DNA of 64,000 nt from Capnocytophaga gingivalis ATCC 33624 (GCF_000174755.1 NZ_ACLQ01000001.1:1-64000); one strand, 5' to 3'. Counted from the stretch's first letter, positions 34,394 to 44,592 are shown. The notes: a model not told the origin generated them from the letters alone. Numbers and translations: made by a program.

Positions 34394-35794
34394 ATGGAAT
34401 ATCGTATAGAAAAAGACACCATGGGCGAGGTGAAAGTACCCTCTGACAAATTGTGGGGGGCACAAACAGAGCGTTCCCGAAATAATTTTAAGATAGGAGA
34501 ACCAGCCTCCATGCCCAAGGAGGTAATTTATGGTTTTGCTTATTTGAAGAAAGCTGCTGCGTATGCCAATTGTGAATTGGGAGTGCTTTCTCAGGAAAAG
34601 CGTGACCTAATCGCCAAGGTATGTGATGAGATTTTGGAAGGAAAACTTGATGATCAGTTTCCTTTGGTTATCTGGCAGACAGGTTCTGGTACACAATCCA
34701 ATATGAATGTGAATGAGGTTATTGCCAATCGTGCACAACAGTTGGCAGGAAGAAAGATAGGAGAAGGAGAAAAAGTACTTCAGCCAAATGATGATGTGAA
34801 CAAATCTCAATCCTCCAATGATACTTTCCCTACAGGCATGCACATAGCAGCTTACAAGATGGTAGTAGAGGTGACCCTTCCAGGCTTGGAGAAACTCCGA
34901 GACACCCTACAGAAGAAGTCTGAGGCCTTCAAGGGTGTAGTGAAGATAGGTCGTACTCACCTGATGGATGCTACTCCACTTACCTTGGGGCAGGAGTTTT
35001 CAGGATATGTTTCCCAGATAGAACATGGTATCAAAGCCTTGAAGAACACACTGGCACACCTTAGTGAACTGGCCTTAGGGGGTACCGCAGTAGGTACAGG
35101 AATCAACACTCCACAAGGATATGATGTATTGGTAGCTAAGTATATAGCACAGTTTACCGGACTACCTTTTGTGACAGCGCAGAACAAGTTTGAAGCCTTG
35201 GCGGCACATGATGCCATGGTGGAATCTCACGGAGCGCTCAAGCAGATAGCTGTCTCACTCAATAAGATAGCTAATGATATACGCCTAATGGCTTCAGGTC
35301 CTCGCAGTGGTATTGGAGAAATCTTGATTCCTGCCAATGAGCCAGGAAGTTCTATCATGCCAGGGAAGGTAAATCCTACTCAGTGTGAAGCGGTAACCAT
35401 GGTAGCAGCTCAAGTGATGGGAAATGATGTGGCTATAAGTGTAGGAGCTACTCAAGGGCACTACGAACTGAATGTCTTCAAGCCTGTGATCTGTGCGAAC
35501 TTCTTACAATCAGCACGCCTTATAGGAGATGCTTGTGTAAGTTTCGAAGAACATTGTGCGTCAGGCATTGAGCCTAATTATACTCGTATCAAAGAGTTGG
35601 TGAATAACAGTCTAATGCTTGTGACCGCTCTCAATACCAAGATAGGATATTATAAAGCAGCAGAGATAGCCAATACCGCACACAAAAACGGCACCACGCT
35701 CCGCGAAGAAGCTATTCGTTTGGGCTATGTAACCCCTGAAGAGTTTGATGCATGGGTACGTCCAGAGGATATGGTGGGAAGTCTTAAGAAATAA
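34394..35794 (+). CDS. fumC: Class II fumarate hydratase
   Basis: A protein of 466 residues, normal for iron-independent fumarases, which interconvert fumarate and L-malate in the TCA cycle as cytosolic homotetramers. Diagnostic segments are [19 protein letters not shown], the active-site [18 protein letters not shown] (His) and the signature [15 protein letters not shown]. It is followed after 18 bases by efp on the same strand. Confidence 0.96.
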   Translation: MEYRIEKDTMGEVKVPSDKLWGAQTERSRNNFKIGEPASMPKEVIYGFAYLKKAAAYANCELGVLSQEKRDLIAKVCDEILEGKLDDQFPLVIWQTGSGTQSNMNVNEVIANRAQQLAGRKIGEGEKVLQPNDDVNKSQSSNDTFPTGMHIAAYKMVVEVTLPGLEKLRDTLQKKSEAFKGVVKIGRTHLMDATPLTLGQEFSGYVSQIEHGIKALKNTLAHLSELALGGTAVGTGINTPQGYDVLVAKYIAQFTGLPFVTAQNKFEALAAHDAMVESHGALKQIAVSLNKIANDIRLMASGPRSGIGEILIPANEPGSSIMPGKVNPTQCEAVTMVAAQVMGNDVAISVGATQGHYELNVFKPVICANFLQSARLIGDACVSFEEHCASGIEPNYTRIKELVNNSLMLVTALNTKIGYYKAAEIANTAHKNGTTLREEAIRLGYVTPEEFDAWVRPEDMVGSLKK

Positions 35795-35812
35795 ATTAAT
35801 TATATAAATAGT

Positions 35813-36379
35813 ATGGCAAGTACAGCTGATATTAAGAAAGGATTGTGTATCCGTTTTAATCATGACATTTACAAGATTATTGAATTTCTTCATGTAAAGC
35901 CAGGCAAAGGGCCTGCTTTTGTGAGAACCAAGCTCAAGAGTGTAACCACAGGAAAGACTATTGACAATACTTTTTCGGCAGGGCACAAGATAGATGATGT
36001 ACGTGTAGAGACCCGTTCTTTCCAGTACCTCTATCCAGAAGGAGACGAGTTGGTATTCATGAACGTAGAGGATTTCAATCAGGTACACATTCGTCGTGAT
36101 ATGTTGGATTATCCTGATTTGCTCAAAGAAGGCGAAGTGGTGATGATCATCTTCAATGCTGAGGATGAGACCCCACTTTCGGTAGAAATGCCTGCCAATG
36201 TGATACTTACAGTAACCCATGTAGAACCAGGAGTAAAGGGTAATACCGCTACCAATGCTACCAAACCTGCTACTGTGGAGACAGGGGCTACAGTGAATGT
36301 ACCTTTGTTCATCAACGAAGGAGATCGTATCAAGGTAGAGACAGAAAAAGGTACCTATGTAGAGCGCATGAAGGATTAA
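35813..36379 (+). CDS. efp: Translation elongation factor P
   Basis: A protein of 188 residues, the standard length. Domain I carries the tip lysine in the HVKPGKGPAFVRTK loop (Lys about 32), which enters the ribosomal peptidyl-transferase centre at polyproline stalls. The C-terminal OB domain ends GDRIKVETEKGTYVERM, the family signature. The lysine is the site of modification in other bacteria; no modifying enzyme gene is nearby. It is probably co-transcribed with fumC. Confidence 0.96.
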   Translation: MASTADIKKGLCIRFNHDIYKIIEFLHVKPGKGPAFVRTKLKSVTTGKTIDNTFSAGHKIDDVRVETRSFQYLYPEGDELVFMNVEDFNQVHIRRDMLDYPDLLKEGEVVMIIFNAEDETPLSVEMPANVILTVTHVEPGVKGNTATNATKPATVETGATVNVPLFINEGDRIKVETEKGTYVERMKD

Positions 36380-36402
36380 TTTCCTTCTCTTTCCAAGAAA
36401 TA

Positions 36403-36440
36403 AAAAAACCTTTGAGGGGCGAACCACTCAAAGGTTTTTT
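36403..36440. terminator. Bidirectional terminator between efp and ybeY
   Basis: A perfect 14-base stem AAAAAACCTTTGAG / CTCAAAGGTTTTTT with a 10-base loop; A run on one side and T run on the other. Confidence 0.92.
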
Positions 36441-36857
36441 CTATTTTAGGAAGAGTGCCATTTTCTCCTCTTCCTTTTGGCGCATTTGCTGTGATTGTTC
36501 AGGAGTCTTATCCTTATAGCCGCATAAGTGAAGAATACCGTGGGACATCACCCGAAGCAGTTCGGTGGAGAAGTCCACCCCAAATTCTTGGGCATTCTCC
36601 CTTACCCGCTCGATAGAGATATAGATATCACTGGCCAGTAGGTTGTCCTTACCATAATCAAAGGTAATAATGTCTGTCAGGGTATCATGCTGGAGATAAT
36701 CAACATTGATTTTGTGCAGATACTCATCATTACAGAAGATGTAGTTGATATCTCCCTCCTTTTTGCGTTCGGAGGCTATAATAAGCTGAATCCAACGCTG
36801 AAAGTCTTCCTCATCATTGGGTAGAGAAAAAGGAAGCTCATAAAAAAAATGTATCAT
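36441..36857 (-). CDS. ybeY: Endoribonuclease YbeY (rRNA maturation)
   Basis: A cytosolic enzyme of 138 residues, involved in 16S rRNA 3'-end maturation and 70S quality control. The metal motif reads HGILHLCGYKDKT, with the first two His of the usual HGxLHLxGYDH; the third His position is not His here, which as far as I recall is common in Bacteroidota homologues. A TACTTTTG -7 element lies at 36885-36892 (minus). Its stop abuts the shared terminator. Confidence 0.92.
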   Translation of the reverse strand: MIHFFYELPFSLPNDEEDFQRWIQLIIASERKKEGDINYIFCNDEYLHKINVDYLQHDTLTDIITFDYGKDNLLASDIYISIERVRENAQEFGVDFSTELLRVMSHGILHLCGYKDKTPEQSQQMRQKEEEKMALFLK

Positions 36858-36918
36858 GGAGTAACTTAGATTTTTTTACAGGGACAAAAGTATAAAAAAA
36901 CAAATAAAATAAGGCAGT

Positions 36919-37959
36919 TTATTTTTCTAAAATAGAGGTTACTTTGTCTAAAATGTTATGTAAAGAGATGGTTGTTATAGATTTTTCGTATCCTTCGGGA
37001 TATTTATTACCAAAGACCGAGGTAGGGATTAGGGGGTATTGTTCTCTGTCAGCCATCAGTGTGTAGTCTGAGGGCTGACCATAAGGAGCAAAGCCAGCAT
37101 AAGGATGCGTTACCCCCCAAAGGGTCAGGGTAGGAACTCCATACATAGCTGCTAAGTGAGCATTGCCACTATCCATAGCAATCATTAAGGAGAGGTGTGC
37201 AATAAGCGCAAGTTCCTCCTCAAACGAAAAACGCCCTATCACACATTCCACATTCTCCAGTGTAGGAAGGGTAGCTGTAAGCTCCTTCTCGCGCCTTCCC
37301 CCTCCGAAAATAAGGATTTTTCCCTTGGGGTATCTTTGCGAAAGAGATAGGATTACCTCTTTCATCTTCTCAAAAGGATATTCCTTTCCCTTATGAGAGG
37401 CAAAAGGAGCAATACCTATATTGAGCGTATTGGATAATAGCTCTTTGAGAGGCTCAGAGAGCACTGGCTTGGGAGCAAAGAAAGGTCTGTCTAAAGCAAT
37501 AGGAAGGTCTAAAGCCTCAAATACCTTGGCATAGCGCAGGTAGGTAGGGAGTAGGGGAGTGAAGACTTTGTTTTTAGCACGTGTAAGCGCTTTTTTCTCT
37601 TTCCTTCCTTTGTCGATCTGCTGAAAAGGAATAGAAGAGAAAGCGAAAAAGCCCCTCAGTATATGTGTTCTTAGCACCCCATGCAGGTCAGCTACCTTGT
37701 CAATTCCCAGTGCTTTGAGCTCTCGGAACAGGCGGTACAGTCCCCTGAGCCCCTTATGCCGTCCCTTAGGATCGATAGGGAAGACCTCTGTATTGGGCAG
37801 GTGAGCAAAGAGCGGGGCAAAGAGTGGTCGGGTGAGTACCGTGAGCCTAAGCTCAGGATACTGCTGGGTAAGCGCCATCAGTACGGGTACACTGATGGCT
37901 ACATCTCCCATGGCAGAAAGGCGTATGACCAGTAGATGATTGGTAGGTTTCTTTGCCAT
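36919..37959 (-). CDS. Family 9 glycosyltransferase (heptosyltransferase-like)
   Basis: A protein of 346 residues. The N-terminal LLVIRLSAMGDVAISVPVLM and C-terminal ILIFGGGRREKELTATLP plus MIAMDSGNAHLAAMYGVP are the GT9 donor-binding signatures. Such enzymes add heptose or a similar sugar to the lipopolysaccharide core at the cytoplasmic face. Its stop and start positions place it 3 bases downstream of xth on the minus strand, so the two are co-transcribed. Exact sugar unknown. Confidence 0.88.
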   Translation of the reverse strand: MAKKPTNHLLVIRLSAMGDVAISVPVLMALTQQYPELRLTVLTRPLFAPLFAHLPNTEVFPIDPKGRHKGLRGLYRLFRELKALGIDKVADLHGVLRTHILRGFFAFSSIPFQQIDKGRKEKKALTRAKNKVFTPLLPTYLRYAKVFEALDLPIALDRPFFAPKPVLSEPLKELLSNTLNIGIAPFASHKGKEYPFEKMKEVILSLSQRYPKGKILIFGGGRREKELTATLPTLENVECVIGRFSFEEELALIAHLSLMIAMDSGNAHLAAMYGVPTLTLWGVTHPYAGFAPYGQPSDYTLMADREQYPLIPTSVFGNKYPEGYEKSITTISLHNILDKVTSILEK

Positions 37960-37962
37960 AGA

Positions 37963-38724
37963 TTATTGTATTTCTACTAAAATAGGACAATGATCGCTAT
38001 GCTTTGCTTCGGGGAGAATGGCCGCTCTGAGCAATCGATTTTCTAAGGGCTGAGCTACCAAGCAATAGTCAATACGCCACCCCTTGTTGTTGGCTCGGGC
38101 ATTGGCACGATAGCTCCACCAAGAATAGTTGTGAGGTTCCTTGTGAAAGAAGCGGAAACTATCGATAAAGCCACTTTTGAGGAAATCGTCCAACCACTTG
38201 CGTTCTACTGGAAGAAAGCCCGATACATTAGCATTGCGCACAGGATCATGAATATCGATAGCCTCATGACAGATATTATAATCCCCACAGATGATCAGAT
38301 TGGGATGAGTCTTTTTGAGTTCGTTGATATAATTTTGAAAATCCGCCATGAATTGTAGTTTGTGATCTAAGCGGTCGATATTGGTTCCTGAAGGTAGGTA
38401 CAAGCTCATGATGGAGAGATCCCCATAATCAGCCCTTAGGATACGTCCTTCCCTGTCCATATAATCGATACCAGCACCTACTTCTACCTGTGTAGGAGCC
38501 GTCTTGGAGAGGATAGCCACGCCACTATATCCTTTTTTTTCAGCGGAATGAAAGTAATGATAGGTATAGCCAATCTCTTCTAAAGCGGGTAGGTCTATTT
38601 GACTCTCTAAGGCTTTGATTTCCTGAAGACAGATTACATCAGGGTCAGCTGCTTTGAGCCATTGAGTAAAGCCCTTGCTCATGGCTGCACGGATACCATT
38701 TACATTGTAAGAAAATATTTTCAT
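37963..38724 (-). CDS. xth: Exodeoxyribonuclease III
   Basis: A protein of 253 residues of the ExoIII/APE1 family, acting on abasic sites and 3' blocked ends in base-excision repair. Conserved residues are in YNVNGIRAA, CLQEIKA (Glu), YLPSG, CGDYNICHEAIDI (Asp/Asn) and KHSDHCPI (catalytic Asp-His). Length is normal. A TACTTTTG -7 element is present at 38744-38751 (minus). Confidence 0.95.
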   Translation of the reverse strand: MKIFSYNVNGIRAAMSKGFTQWLKAADPDVICLQEIKALESQIDLPALEEIGYTYHYFHSAEKKGYSGVAILSKTAPTQVEVGAGIDYMDREGRILRADYGDLSIMSLYLPSGTNIDRLDHKLQFMADFQNYINELKKTHPNLIICGDYNICHEAIDIHDPVRNANVSGFLPVERKWLDDFLKSGFIDSFRFFHKEPHNYSWWSYRANARANNKGWRIDYCLVAQPLENRLLRAAILPEAKHSDHCPILVEIQ

Positions 38725-38863
38725 TGCATTGCGAAATAAAGTGCAAAAGTAGTAAAAATAATGGAGAAATGATAGGGATATTTTTCTTTGGAATAAGTGC
38801 CGATTAATGAGAAAAAAGTTATACCTTTGCCCCTTGATTTATTATCTACTAATTAATCATTAG

Positions 38864-39793
38864 ATGAAGCATATCAAAGAGGGTGAAGAGCACAATGCCC
38901 CACAGGTACATCTGCTCAAGAGACAGAAGCGGAATCGGCTGTTACTGTTTTTTAGCTTTTTACTTCTTATAGGGATAGTATTCTACACCATATATATAAG
39001 TGAATCACTTCTTCCGCTGAGAGAGGCCTTGTCACGAGACAATTATATTTTCTATTGGATGATATTGGCCGGATGTGGGGCAGAGATAGTAGCTGGTTCC
39101 ATGGGCATGGGATACGGGGTGATCTGTGCTACCATATTGCTAATGATGAATATAGATCCACGGGCTATCAGTGGGAGTATCCATGCTTCGGAGACCTTCA
39201 CCTCGGCAGCGGGGAGCATCAGCCACTTCAAGCTCAAGAACATGGATAAGGAGCTGATCAAGCGGCTATTGGTGCCAGCTATTATAGGAACGGTAGTAGG
39301 AGCTTTGTTATTGCTCTATCTGGGAGACGAAGGCAGTCGCTGGGCGAAGTTTACTAAACCCTTTATCGCCGTTTATACAATTGTCTTAGGAGTGAAGATC
39401 TTAGCCAATGGATTTAGAGGTAAGGTAGAGAACAAAGAAGTGAAGACTATTCCTTTGGGACTATTTGCCGGCTTTGTTGATGCCTTTACTGGAGGCGGTT
39501 GGGGGCCATTGGTTACCAGTTCGTTTATCAAAAACGGACACACCCCCCGCTATGTAATAGGAGTTTCTACCTTTACCAATTTTGCCATTACAGTAGTGAG
39601 TACCTTGATTTTTATCACTGTACCCGAGGCGATAAATTGGCGTATTGCCTTAGGGCTTGTCATAGGCGGAGTGCTTACTGCCCCTATATCAGCCTTGATT
39701 ACCTCCAAGCTCCATACCCGAAAGATATTCTTTATCATAGGCTCCCTTATTATCATCATGGGGCTTACTACCATTTATAAAGCTATTTTCTAA
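38864..39793 (+). CDS. TauE/SafE family sulfite/anion exporter
   Basis: An inner-membrane protein of 309 residues with 8-9 helices. The two TauE repeats are recognisable: [20 protein letters not shown] and [21 protein letters not shown] basic N-terminal tail of about 25 residues precedes the first helix. Family members export sulfite, sulfoacetate or related anions, or take up sulfur compounds; the substrate here is unknown. A TACCTTTG -7 element lies at 38822-38829. It ends 20 bases before the PPIase gene. Confidence 0.88.
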   Translation: MKHIKEGEEHNAPQVHLLKRQKRNRLLLFFSFLLLIGIVFYTIYISESLLPLREALSRDNYIFYWMILAGCGAEIVAGSMGMGYGVICATILLMMNIDPRAISGSIHASETFTSAAGSISHFKLKNMDKELIKRLLVPAIIGTVVGALLLLYLGDEGSRWAKFTKPFIAVYTIVLGVKILANGFRGKVENKEVKTIPLGLFAGFVDAFTGGGWGPLVTSSFIKNGHTPRYVIGVSTFTNFAITVVSTLIFITVPEAINWRIALGLVIGGVLTAPISALITSKLHTRKIFFIIGSLIIIMGLTTIYKAIF

Positions 39794-39813
39794 ATCAAAA
39801 CACCCATTTACTT

Positions 39814-40761
39814 ATGGATATAACAAAATTAGAAGAAGGGATTTACGCACAAATCCATACGGCTAAGGGAGATATACTCCTACGCCTTACTTATGAGAAA
39901 ACCCCTGCTACAGTGGCCAACTTTGTCGCCTTGGCAGAAGGGAAAATGAAAAATAGTGCCAAACCTATAGGAGTACCTTTCTATGATGGGTTAAAATTTC
40001 ACCGAGTGATTGCAGACTTCATGATTCAGGGAGGATGCCCTCAAGGAACAGGGACAGGCACGCCAGGATACCGCTTTGATGACGAATTCCATCCAGACCT
40101 CAAGCATGACCGCCCAGGGATACTCTCCATGGCCAATGCTGGAGCTAACACCAATGGAAGTCAGTTCTTCATCACCCATCGTCCTACTCCTCATTTGGAC
40201 AACAAACATACCGTATTTGGCTATGTAGTAGAAGGACAGAAAGTAGTAGATACCATCTCCCAGAATGACAAGATAGAGTCTGTAAAGATTATCCGCGTAG
40301 GTAAGAAGGCAGAAGAGTGGGATGCTTTAGCTGCTTTTGAGAAGTTCAATGCCGAAAAGCAAGCCCGTATAGAGGCCGAAAAGCGCAAACAACAAGAGGC
40401 CTTGGCACAGCTTACAGAAGGATTCGAGAAAACTGCTTCTGGACTTTACTATAAAATCACAGAAAAAGGCAATGGGAAAAAGCCTAAGAAAGGTGATCAG
40501 GTAGCGGTACACTATACAGGGATGCTTCTGGATGGAAAGGTATTTGACTCCTCCCTATACCGAGGACAACCACTTAACTTTGCAGTAGGTATAGGCCAAG
40601 TGATAGAGGGGTGGGACGAAGGAATACTTCTTCTGAATGAGGGAGATAAGGCACGCCTTGTGATTCCTTCCGACCTTGCTTATGGCTCTCAAGGAGCAGG
40701 AGGGGTGATTCCTCCTAATGCTGCTCTTGTTTTCGATGTAGAGCTGGTCAGAGTCTTATAG
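39814..40761 (+). CDS. Cyclophilin-FKBP fusion peptidyl-prolyl isomerase
   Basis: A protein of 315 residues with two unrelated isomerase folds. The cyclophilin domain (about 10-170) shows [37 protein letters not shown] and [15 protein letters not shown] Lys/Glu-rich helix (170-210) links it to an FKBP domain (about 215-315) with [34 protein letters not shown] and [20 protein letters not shown]. No signal peptide is present, so it is cytosolic. The stop is followed directly by a 14-base tandem repeat and a terminator. Confidence 0.94.
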   Translation: MDITKLEEGIYAQIHTAKGDILLRLTYEKTPATVANFVALAEGKMKNSAKPIGVPFYDGLKFHRVIADFMIQGGCPQGTGTGTPGYRFDDEFHPDLKHDRPGILSMANAGANTNGSQFFITHRPTPHLDNKHTVFGYVVEGQKVVDTISQNDKIESVKIIRVGKKAEEWDALAAFEKFNAEKQARIEAEKRKQQEALAQLTEGFEKTASGLYYKITEKGNGKKPKKGDQVAVHYTGMLLDGKVFDSSLYRGQPLNFAVGIGQVIEGWDEGILLLNEGDKARLVIPSDLAYGSQGAGGVIPPNAALVFDVELVRVL

Positions 40762-40824
40762 AGTGAAGAATGAAGAGTGAAGAATGAAGAGTGAAGAGAG
40801 AAGAATGAAGAGAGAAAAGTGAAG
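40762..40824 (+). repeat. Tandem GAAGAGTGAAGAAT repeat
   Basis: Imperfect copies of a 14-base unit follow the PPIase stop. The unit equals the left arm of the terminator that comes next, so the array looks like an expansion of terminator sequence. The same unit recurs at 42709-42790. Confidence 0.85.
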
Positions 40825-40859
40825 AGAGTGAAGAATTACAAGGGGTAATTCTTCACTCT
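40825..40859. terminator. Terminator between convergent PPIase and ZIP genes
   Basis: AGAGTGAAGAATTA (40825-40838) pairs perfectly with TAATTCTTCACTCT (40846-40859), loop of 7 bases. Confidence 0.9.
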
Positions 40860-40868
40860 TTGTTCTTA

Positions 40869-41579
40869 CTATAGGGTGAATGCTAAGGCAAATCCTAATA
40901 TGATTACGCCCAATTTCTGATAGTTGAACTTATGACCTTCGGCTGTTTCAAAGAGGATAACCGAAGAGATATGTAAGAAAATCCCTATGACAATAGCACT
41001 CATCTGGGTGTGATAAGCTACCAACTGAGGGACAGTATTGGCTAAGAAAGCCCCTATAGGAGTCATCAAGGAGAACAGGAATAGGAAAATAATTGTTTTT
41101 TTGATACCTATGCCAGAATCCAAGAAGAAGATAGTCAGCACCATAGCGATAGGCAGGTGGTGGATAAAGATTCCATATACCATATTGCTATGTGCATGTA
41201 GGGGGAATCCTTCCAAAATGGAATGAATGCTTAAGCTAACAAAGAGTCCCCAAGGAAATTGTTTTCTGAGCCCCTTGGCAGGAGAATGGAAATGTCCATG
41301 CTCTGCCCCATGAGAGAAAAATTCCAAGACGATCTGAAGGAGGATTCCTATAATAATCCAAAGTCCTATATTCTTAATATCCTCATGAGAATGCTCTCCT
41401 TCCAATAGGCTATGGTACACCTCAGGAATAAGGGTGAAGACTGTCATGCCTAATAAAAAGGCGCCACTGAAAGCCAAAAGCAGCTTGATACGATTTTTGT
41501 TATTGGGTTTGAGCCAAAGAACTATGCAAGTTCCTATGATGATAGAAAGAAAAGGGAGTAGGTAATTTCTCATTTTCAA
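40869..41579 (-). CDS. ZIP family metal transporter
   Basis: An inner-membrane protein of 236 residues with about eight helices. Metal-site motifs of ZIP carriers are seen: HSIL-EG in LSIHSILEGFPLHAH (helix IV) and HHLP in GIFIHHLPIAMVL (helix V). His-rich loops HSHEDI and HGAEHGHFH lie between. It probably moves Zn2+ or another divalent cation into the cytosol. A minus-strand promoter lies at 41609-41642. Confidence 0.9.
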   Translation of the reverse strand: MKMRNYLLPFLSIIIGTCIVLWLKPNNKNRIKLLLAFSGAFLLGMTVFTLIPEVYHSLLEGEHSHEDIKNIGLWIIIGILLQIVLEFFSHGAEHGHFHSPAKGLRKQFPWGLFVSLSIHSILEGFPLHAHSNMVYGIFIHHLPIAMVLTIFFLDSGIGIKKTIIFLFLFSLMTPIGAFLANTVPQLVAYHTQMSAIVIGIFLHISSVILFETAEGHKFNYQKLGVIILGFALAFTL

Positions 41580-41608
41580 TAGCTTAAAAAAGCAATTCTT
41601 AGAAAGTG

Positions 41609-41642
41609 CAAAGATAATTCATTTGTAGCAAAAAAGAAACAA
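41609..41642 (-). promoter_or_regulatory. Promoter of ZIP gene
   Basis: On the minus strand TATCTTTG (41616-41609) with a TTG (41642-41640) 23 bases upstream. Confidence 0.45.
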
Positions 41643-41671
41643 AAAAGCGGATAAAATTCAACTAAAAGTTG

Positions 41672-41679
41672 TATATTTG
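41672..41679 (+). promoter_or_regulatory. -7 element of pyrD
   Basis: TATATTTG 14 bases before the ATG, giving a very short leader. A well-spaced TTG is not evident. Confidence 0.5.
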
Positions 41680-41693
41680 CAAGAAAAATCGTC

Positions 41694-42725
41694 ATGTACA
41701 AAAGCATCATACGCCCTTTGTTATTCCTCTTTGATCCAGAGAAGGTACATCAGTTCACCTTCCGCTGGCTTAAGTTTGTCAATAAGATTCCTTTTATTCC
41801 TGCTTTACTTCGAGCACGTTATAGATTGAAAGACAAGCGCTTGGAAAGGGAAGTTTTTGGAATAAAATTTCCTAATCCTGTAGGCTTAGCTGCTGGACTG
41901 GATAAGAATGCGGAGCTTTTTTCAGAACTTTCTTCTTTGGGATTTGGTTTTATAGAGATAGGTACTGTCACTCCTAAGCCCCAACCAGGGAATCCTCCTA
42001 AGCGTCTTTTCCGTTTGGTAGAAGATGAAGGAATCATCAACCGAATGGGGTTCAATAATGAAGGAGTAGAAGCAATAGTTGCTCGCTTAAAGAAGAATAA
42101 GAATGTTATTATAGGAGGGAATATAGGAAAGAATAAATGGACAGAGAATGACAAAGCGCATGAGGATTATCTGTATTGTTTTGAGCACTTAGCTCCCTAT
42201 GTGGATTATTTTGTAGTAAATGTCAGTTCTCCTAATACGCCCAATCTTCGCTCTTTGCAAGAAAAAGAACCATTACAAAAACTCCTGACTCTCTTGCAGG
42301 AAGCCAATGGGAAACTTCCCAAATCTAAACCTATACTACTGAAGATAGCCCCCGACCTTACCGATGAGCAGCTGATGGATATTATTGATATAGTGGAGCA
42401 GACACGTATAGCAGGGGTGATTGCGACCAATACTACCATAACAAGAGAGGGACTTACTTCTGAAAAAAAGGTGGAGACAGGCGGACTCAGTGGAAGACCC
42501 CTCACCCAACGCTCTACAGAGGTCATACGTTTTCTGGCAGAAAAGAGTCAGCACCGCTTTCCTATTATTGGGGTAGGAGGGATACACACTCCAGAGGATG
42601 CATTGGAAAAACTTCGTGCAGGAGCTTCTTTGGTACAGATTTTTACAGGTTTTATCTATGAAGGGCCTTCACTGATAAAACGGATTAATAAGGCAATAAT
42701 AAAGAGAATGAAGAGTGAAGAATGA
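41694..42725 (+). CDS. pyrD: Dihydroorotate dehydrogenase, class 2 (quinone)
   Basis: A protein of 343 residues; FMN enzyme that oxidises dihydroorotate with a membrane quinone in pyrimidine synthesis. It has the class 2 N-terminal amphipathic helix ([20 protein letters not shown]), NRMGFNNEG, the Ser-based [11 protein letters not shown] and [10 protein letters not shown]. The last residues (..KRMKSEE) and the stop are read from the start of the 14-base tandem repeat, so the original C-terminus has been overwritten or extended by the repeat. Confidence 0.95.
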   Translation: MYKSIIRPLLFLFDPEKVHQFTFRWLKFVNKIPFIPALLRARYRLKDKRLEREVFGIKFPNPVGLAAGLDKNAELFSELSSLGFGFIEIGTVTPKPQPGNPPKRLFRLVEDEGIINRMGFNNEGVEAIVARLKKNKNVIIGGNIGKNKWTENDKAHEDYLYCFEHLAPYVDYFVVNVSSPNTPNLRSLQEKEPLQKLLTLLQEANGKLPKSKPILLKIAPDLTDEQLMDIIDIVEQTRIAGVIATNTTITREGLTSEKKVETGGLSGRPLTQRSTEVIRFLAEKSQHRFPIIGVGGIHTPEDALEKLRAGASLVQIFTGFIYEGPSLIKRINKAIIKRMKSEE

Positions 42726-42790
42726 AGAGTGAAGAATGAAGAGTGAAGAATGAAGAGTGAAGAGTGAAGAGTGAAGAACGAAAAGTGAAG
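42709..42790 (+). repeat. Tandem GAAGAGTGAAGAAT repeat at pyrD 3' end
   Basis: Five or so copies of the 14-base unit, beginning inside pyrD (42709-42725) and running to about 42790 with decay in the last copies. The unit is the arm of the terminator at 42864-42900. Confidence 0.85.
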
Positions 42791-42863
42791 AACGAAAAGC
42801 AAGCTGCGCTGACAAATGGATAAAAGCTACATGAGTGAAGATGTCAGCCAGATAAATAAAAGA

Positions 42864-42900
42864 AGAGTGAAGAATTACAAAGAGGGTAATTCTTCACTCT
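42864..42900. terminator. Terminator between convergent pyrD and purH
   Basis: AGAGTGAAGAATTA pairs with TAATTCTTCACTCT with a 9-base loop and T-rich tail. The arms are the same sequence as those of the 40825-40859 terminator. Confidence 0.9.
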
Positions 42901-42916
42901 TTATTTTACCTAAAAA

Positions 42917-44449
42917 TCAGTGTTTGAAATGTCGGATGCCGGTCATCACCATAGCTACTTGGTGTTCGTTGCAATAGTCTATACTCAGGTTGTCCTTGAT
43001 GGAGCCACCGGGTTGTATAACAGACGTGATACCAGCCTTATGAGCAATCTCCACACAGTCAGGGAAGGGGAAGAAGGCATCACTGGCCATGGCAGCCCCT
43101 TGTAAAGAGAAGTTGAATTCCTTAGCCTTTTCAATAGCCTGTTTTAGCGCATCTACACGGCTGGTTTGTCCAGTACCAGAAGCTAATAGCTGTTTGTTCT
43201 TGACAAGAACAATGGTATTGGACTTGGTATGTTTGCATATCTTAGAAGCAAAAAGCAAGTCCTCCAAGGCAAGCTCATCAGGGTGTTTTTCAGTTACAAA
43301 GGTAATATCCGCAAGAGTATCTGTCTTTAGATCTTTGTCTTGCCATAAGTAGCCATTCAGGCAAGAGCGCAAAGAGGTAGTAGGTAAGGAAGTTTCTTTC
43401 TGTTGTAAGAGGATACGATTTTTCTTACTTTCTAATATAGTTAAAGCCTCAGGGGCATAGCCTGGTGCGATGACCACCTCGCAGAATAAAGGGTTAATGG
43501 CTTCAGCTGTATCTTTGTCGATAGGGCGATTGGCGATGAGGATGCCTCCGAAAGCCGATACAGGATCACAAGCAAGAGCTCTATTATAAGCTTCTAATAA
43601 CGTAGGGCGGGAAGCTATACCGCAAGTATTGTTATGCTTGAGGATAGCAAAGGTAGGCGCTTGGTCAGCAAACTCACTCATGAGGTTCACTGCTGCATCT
43701 ACATCTAAGAGGTTATTATAAGAGAGTTCCTTGCCGTGGAGCTTGGTGAAGAGCGCTTCAAAGTCGCCAAAGAAGATACCCTTTTGGTGAGGATTTTCGC
43801 CATAGCGAAGCACCTGAGCTTCGTCCTGACTTACTCTGAGCAGTTGGGTCGTATTGTCACTATTGAAGTAGTTGAATATAGCAGTATCATACCTGGAAGA
43901 AGTAGCAAAAGCACGGAGGGCGAAGGATTTTCTTTCAGAGAGAGAGGTTTCCCCATTGGCTTCTGTAAGGATTTGTAGCAGTGCAGGGTATTCCTCCTTG
44001 GAGGATACACAGAGTGTGTCATTGAAGTTTTTCGCAGCAGCACGGATGAGAGAGATTCCTCCAATATCGATTTTTTCGATAATATCCTGCTGAGAAGCTC
44101 CACTGGCTACTGTTTGCTCAAAAGGATAGAGGTCAACTATCACTAAGTCAATCTGAGGAATCTGATAAGAAGCCATCTGCTCTTGATCCGTAGGGTTATC
44201 CTGTCGGTTAAGGATACCGCCAAAAATCTTAGGATGGAGTGTTTTGACCCTTCCCCCAAGAATAGAGGGATACTGAGTGATATCCTCGACAGGGATTACA
44301 GGCACTCCTAAGGATTTGATAAAGGATTCAGTACCTCCAGTAGAGTATAGAGAGATACCCAACTGATTCATTTTTCGGATGATAGGTTCCAGACCGTCTT
44401 TGCTAAATACAGAAACTAAAGCCGAATGAATGCGTTTTTTTTGTTCCAT
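42917..44449 (-). CDS. purH: Bifunctional AICAR formyltransferase/IMP cyclohydrolase
   Basis: A protein of 510 residues that catalyses the last two steps of IMP synthesis in the cytosol. The N-terminal IMP cyclohydrolase (MGS-like) domain has SVFSKDGLEPIIRKM, STGGTESF and GGRVKTLHPKIFGGIL. The C-terminal AICAR transformylase has AILKHNNTCGIA (catalytic Lys-His) and AMASDAFFPFPDCVE. It stands alone, not in a pur operon, and converges on pyrD. Confidence 0.96.
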   Translation of the reverse strand: MEQKKRIHSALVSVFSKDGLEPIIRKMNQLGISLYSTGGTESFIKSLGVPVIPVEDITQYPSILGGRVKTLHPKIFGGILNRQDNPTDQEQMASYQIPQIDLVIVDLYPFEQTVASGASQQDIIEKIDIGGISLIRAAAKNFNDTLCVSSKEEYPALLQILTEANGETSLSERKSFALRAFATSSRYDTAIFNYFNSDNTTQLLRVSQDEAQVLRYGENPHQKGIFFGDFEALFTKLHGKELSYNNLLDVDAAVNLMSEFADQAPTFAILKHNNTCGIASRPTLLEAYNRALACDPVSAFGGILIANRPIDKDTAEAINPLFCEVVIAPGYAPEALTILESKKNRILLQQKETSLPTTSLRSCLNGYLWQDKDLKTDTLADITFVTEKHPDELALEDLLFASKICKHTKSNTIVLVKNKQLLASGTGQTSRVDALKQAIEKAKEFNFSLQGAAMASDAFFPFPDCVEIAHKAGITSVIQPGGSIKDNLSIDYCNEHQVAMVMTGIRHFKH

Positions 44450-44536
44450 GGTGTGTTATAATATATGATTGATAACAAGGTACAAAAATAAAGATTTTTT
44501 TGGAAAACGCCAAACCTTTTTTAATGATTAATGAAT

Positions 44537-44592
44537 AATGATCAATGAATAATGATCAATGAATAATGATCAATGAATAATGATCAATGAAT
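44537..44592 (+). repeat. Tandem 14-base repeat upstream of rel
   Basis: Four perfect copies of AATGATCAATGAAT, each containing the palindrome TGATCA, with a degenerate copy on each side. It ends 80 bases before the start of rel and lies in its probable promoter region. Confidence 0.9.

Noticed and set aside
35612-36427. Long frame antisense to fumC and efp
   Set aside because: It crosses two well-identified genes and a terminator and has no recognisable motif.
40762-42800. Possible CRISPR-like repeats
   Set aside because: The 14-base units are directly adjacent without spacers, and no cas gene is present.
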